Shown here: one piece after another, positions 13,387 to 14,025 of the stretch
How positions within the stretch are numbered: the stretch's first letter is position 1
How the letters are laid out: every line of letters begins with the position of its first letter
NCBI RefSeq assembly: GCF_946222045.1
Contig: NZ_CAMILN010000041.1
Span: 1-14,025 of the forward strand
Reading direction: 5' to 3'
Origin: an uncultured Peptoniphilus sp.
GTDB taxonomy: Bacteria; Bacillota; Clostridia; Tissierellales; Peptoniphilaceae
DNA: 14,025 nt
The notes under the pieces: generated by a model
Seen by the model: the letters and a program-made list of their open reading frames with translations, nothing else
Database searches by the model: none
What the model was told of the DNA's origin: nothing
Translations under genes and position numbers: made by a program

Positions 13387-14025
13387 ATGATAAATATAAA
13401 AGAAAAGGTGAAAAAAATAGAAGATAGGGGAGAAAAAAGCAATAACTTAAGTGAGAGTGATAAAAATATAAAAAATAGATTTAGGAAAATCCAAATTGTT
13501 GCCTTAGTTTCTTTCACATTAATAATAATACTCTTAATTCTAACTCGAAGTGGAAATATGAGTATTGATTCTATAATTGAAAAGACAAGTGGTAACCCAA
13601 GGAAATCTATTATTTCTCTTTTAAGTTTATTTGCTCTTAAGAGCCTTACAATTATAATTCCTATTCCATCACTTTACCTAGCAAGCGGAATTTTATTTGA
13701 ACCAGCTAAAGCTATTTTTGTGAGCTATCTTGGTTTAGCCATTACACTTACAATTCCTTTTGTATTGGGAAGATGGTCTGGCACAGAAGAAATGGATTAT
13801 CTAAAGAAGAAATATCCAAAAATTGATAAACTTGTAGAGATGCAAAAGAGAAATGAATTTCTCGCAAGTTTTATAATCAGACTTATAGGTTGGTTTCCCT
13901 GCGATATTTTAAGTTTCTACTTTGGAGCCTGTAAGACTAATTATATAAAATACATTACTTCATCATTATTAGGAGCATCTATTGGTGTTATAACAAATAC
14001 CTTGCTTGGAGATGTTATACTAAAT
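13387..14025 (+). CDS. VTT-domain (TVP38/TMEM64) membrane protein, 3' end outside window
   Basis: An open frame runs from ATG 13387 to the last base, 213 codons with no stop, so the gene continues beyond the window. About 33 charged residues rich in Lys, Glu and Asn come first. They are followed by a membrane segment (about 35-53), further hydrophobic helices (about 75-127), a charged loop (130-157) and FIIRLIGWFPCDILSFYFGACK (162-183). That last stretch and the Gly/Thr/Asn-rich segment after it match the VTT (SNARE-associated, DedA superfamily) core. Family members include lipid scramblases and transporters of polyprenyl-phosphate or phosphatidylethanolamine, but the substrate here is unknown. 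A weak GAGATGAG lies just before the ATG, 15 nt after the patatin gene. Confidence 0.82.
   Translation, partial: MINIKEKVKKIEDRGEKSNNLSESDKNIKNRFRKIQIVALVSFTLIIILLILTRSGNMSIDSIIEKTSGNPRKSIISLLSLFALKSLTIIIPIPSLYLASGILFEPAKAIFVSYLGLAITLTIPFVLGRWSGTEEMDYLKKKYPKIDKLVEMQKRNEFLASFIIRLIGWFPCDILSFYFGACKTNYIKYITSSLLGASIGVITNTLLGDVILN

Noticed and set aside
13299..13517. 72-codon minus-strand hydrophobic frame over the patatin end and VTT start
   Set aside because: The Phe/Leu/Ser-rich translation is the complement of Lys/Glu/Asn-rich coding sequence; both plus-strand genes are better supported.

Overview
The window is about 14 kb of AT-rich, gene-dense DNA with strong AGGAGG-type ribosome binding sites, ATG/TTG starts, A/T-rich sigma-A-like promoters and compact hairpin-plus-T-run terminators. 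Gene content and order (lepA, hemW, hrcA, grpE, dnaK, dnaJ, prmA, rsmE, mtaB) are those of the classic Firmicutes heat-shock locus. The protein sequences suggest an anaerobic low-GC Firmicute, perhaps Peptoniphilaceae or another Tissierellia/Clostridia lineage. That placement is inference from style and gene order, not from a database search. It is mostly conserved core genome, and I saw no mobile element, CRISPR array, tRNA or rRNA.

Left part (1-3692): the C-terminal end of an unrecognised membrane protein (+) runs convergently into a minus-strand operon lepB-lepA-hemW, and one long hairpin serves as a bidirectional terminator between them. LepB is type I signal peptidase, LepA is the EF4 ribosomal GTPase and HemW is the radical-SAM heme chaperone. 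lepB and lepA both use TTG starts, and lepA and hemW overlap by 14 nt.

Centre (3693-8679): a 261-nt divergent intergenic region holds the control elements of hrcA-grpE-dnaK-dnaJ. These are a near-consensus promoter (TTGACA, 17 nt, TATTAT), a perfect CIRCE operator for HrcA, and, upstream of the -35 box, a perfect match to the CtsR operator consensus (AGTCAAA-AAA-AGTCAAA). Together they predict dual HrcA/CtsR control of the DnaK chaperone operon, known from staphylococci and streptococci but not the usual single-CIRCE arrangement. A strong terminator after dnaK separates it from dnaJ by 169 nt, so DnaJ should be made at lower level or from its own promoter. dnaJ ends in its own terminator.

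Right-centre (8683-12380): a tight operon prmA-rsmE-mtaB-DUF1284-HIT with overlaps or gaps of a few nucleotides, its own promoter and a terminator. The theme is ribosome and tRNA modification (L11 methylation, 16S rRNA m3U1498, tRNA ms2t6A37), with a cysteine-rich protein of unknown function inserted before the HIT hydrolase.

Right end (12532-14025): a patatin-like (YjjU-type) phospholipase followed after 15 nt by a VTT-domain (TVP38/TMEM64, DedA superfamily) membrane protein cut by the window edge, suggesting a membrane-lipid-related pair.

The most notable features are the dual CtsR/CIRCE regulatory region, the inverted lepA-hemW block relative to the Bacillus order with lepB placed in the joint, the internal dnaK/dnaJ terminator, and the eight-cysteine DUF1284 protein in the RNA-modification operon. 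I found no convincing undescribed system.
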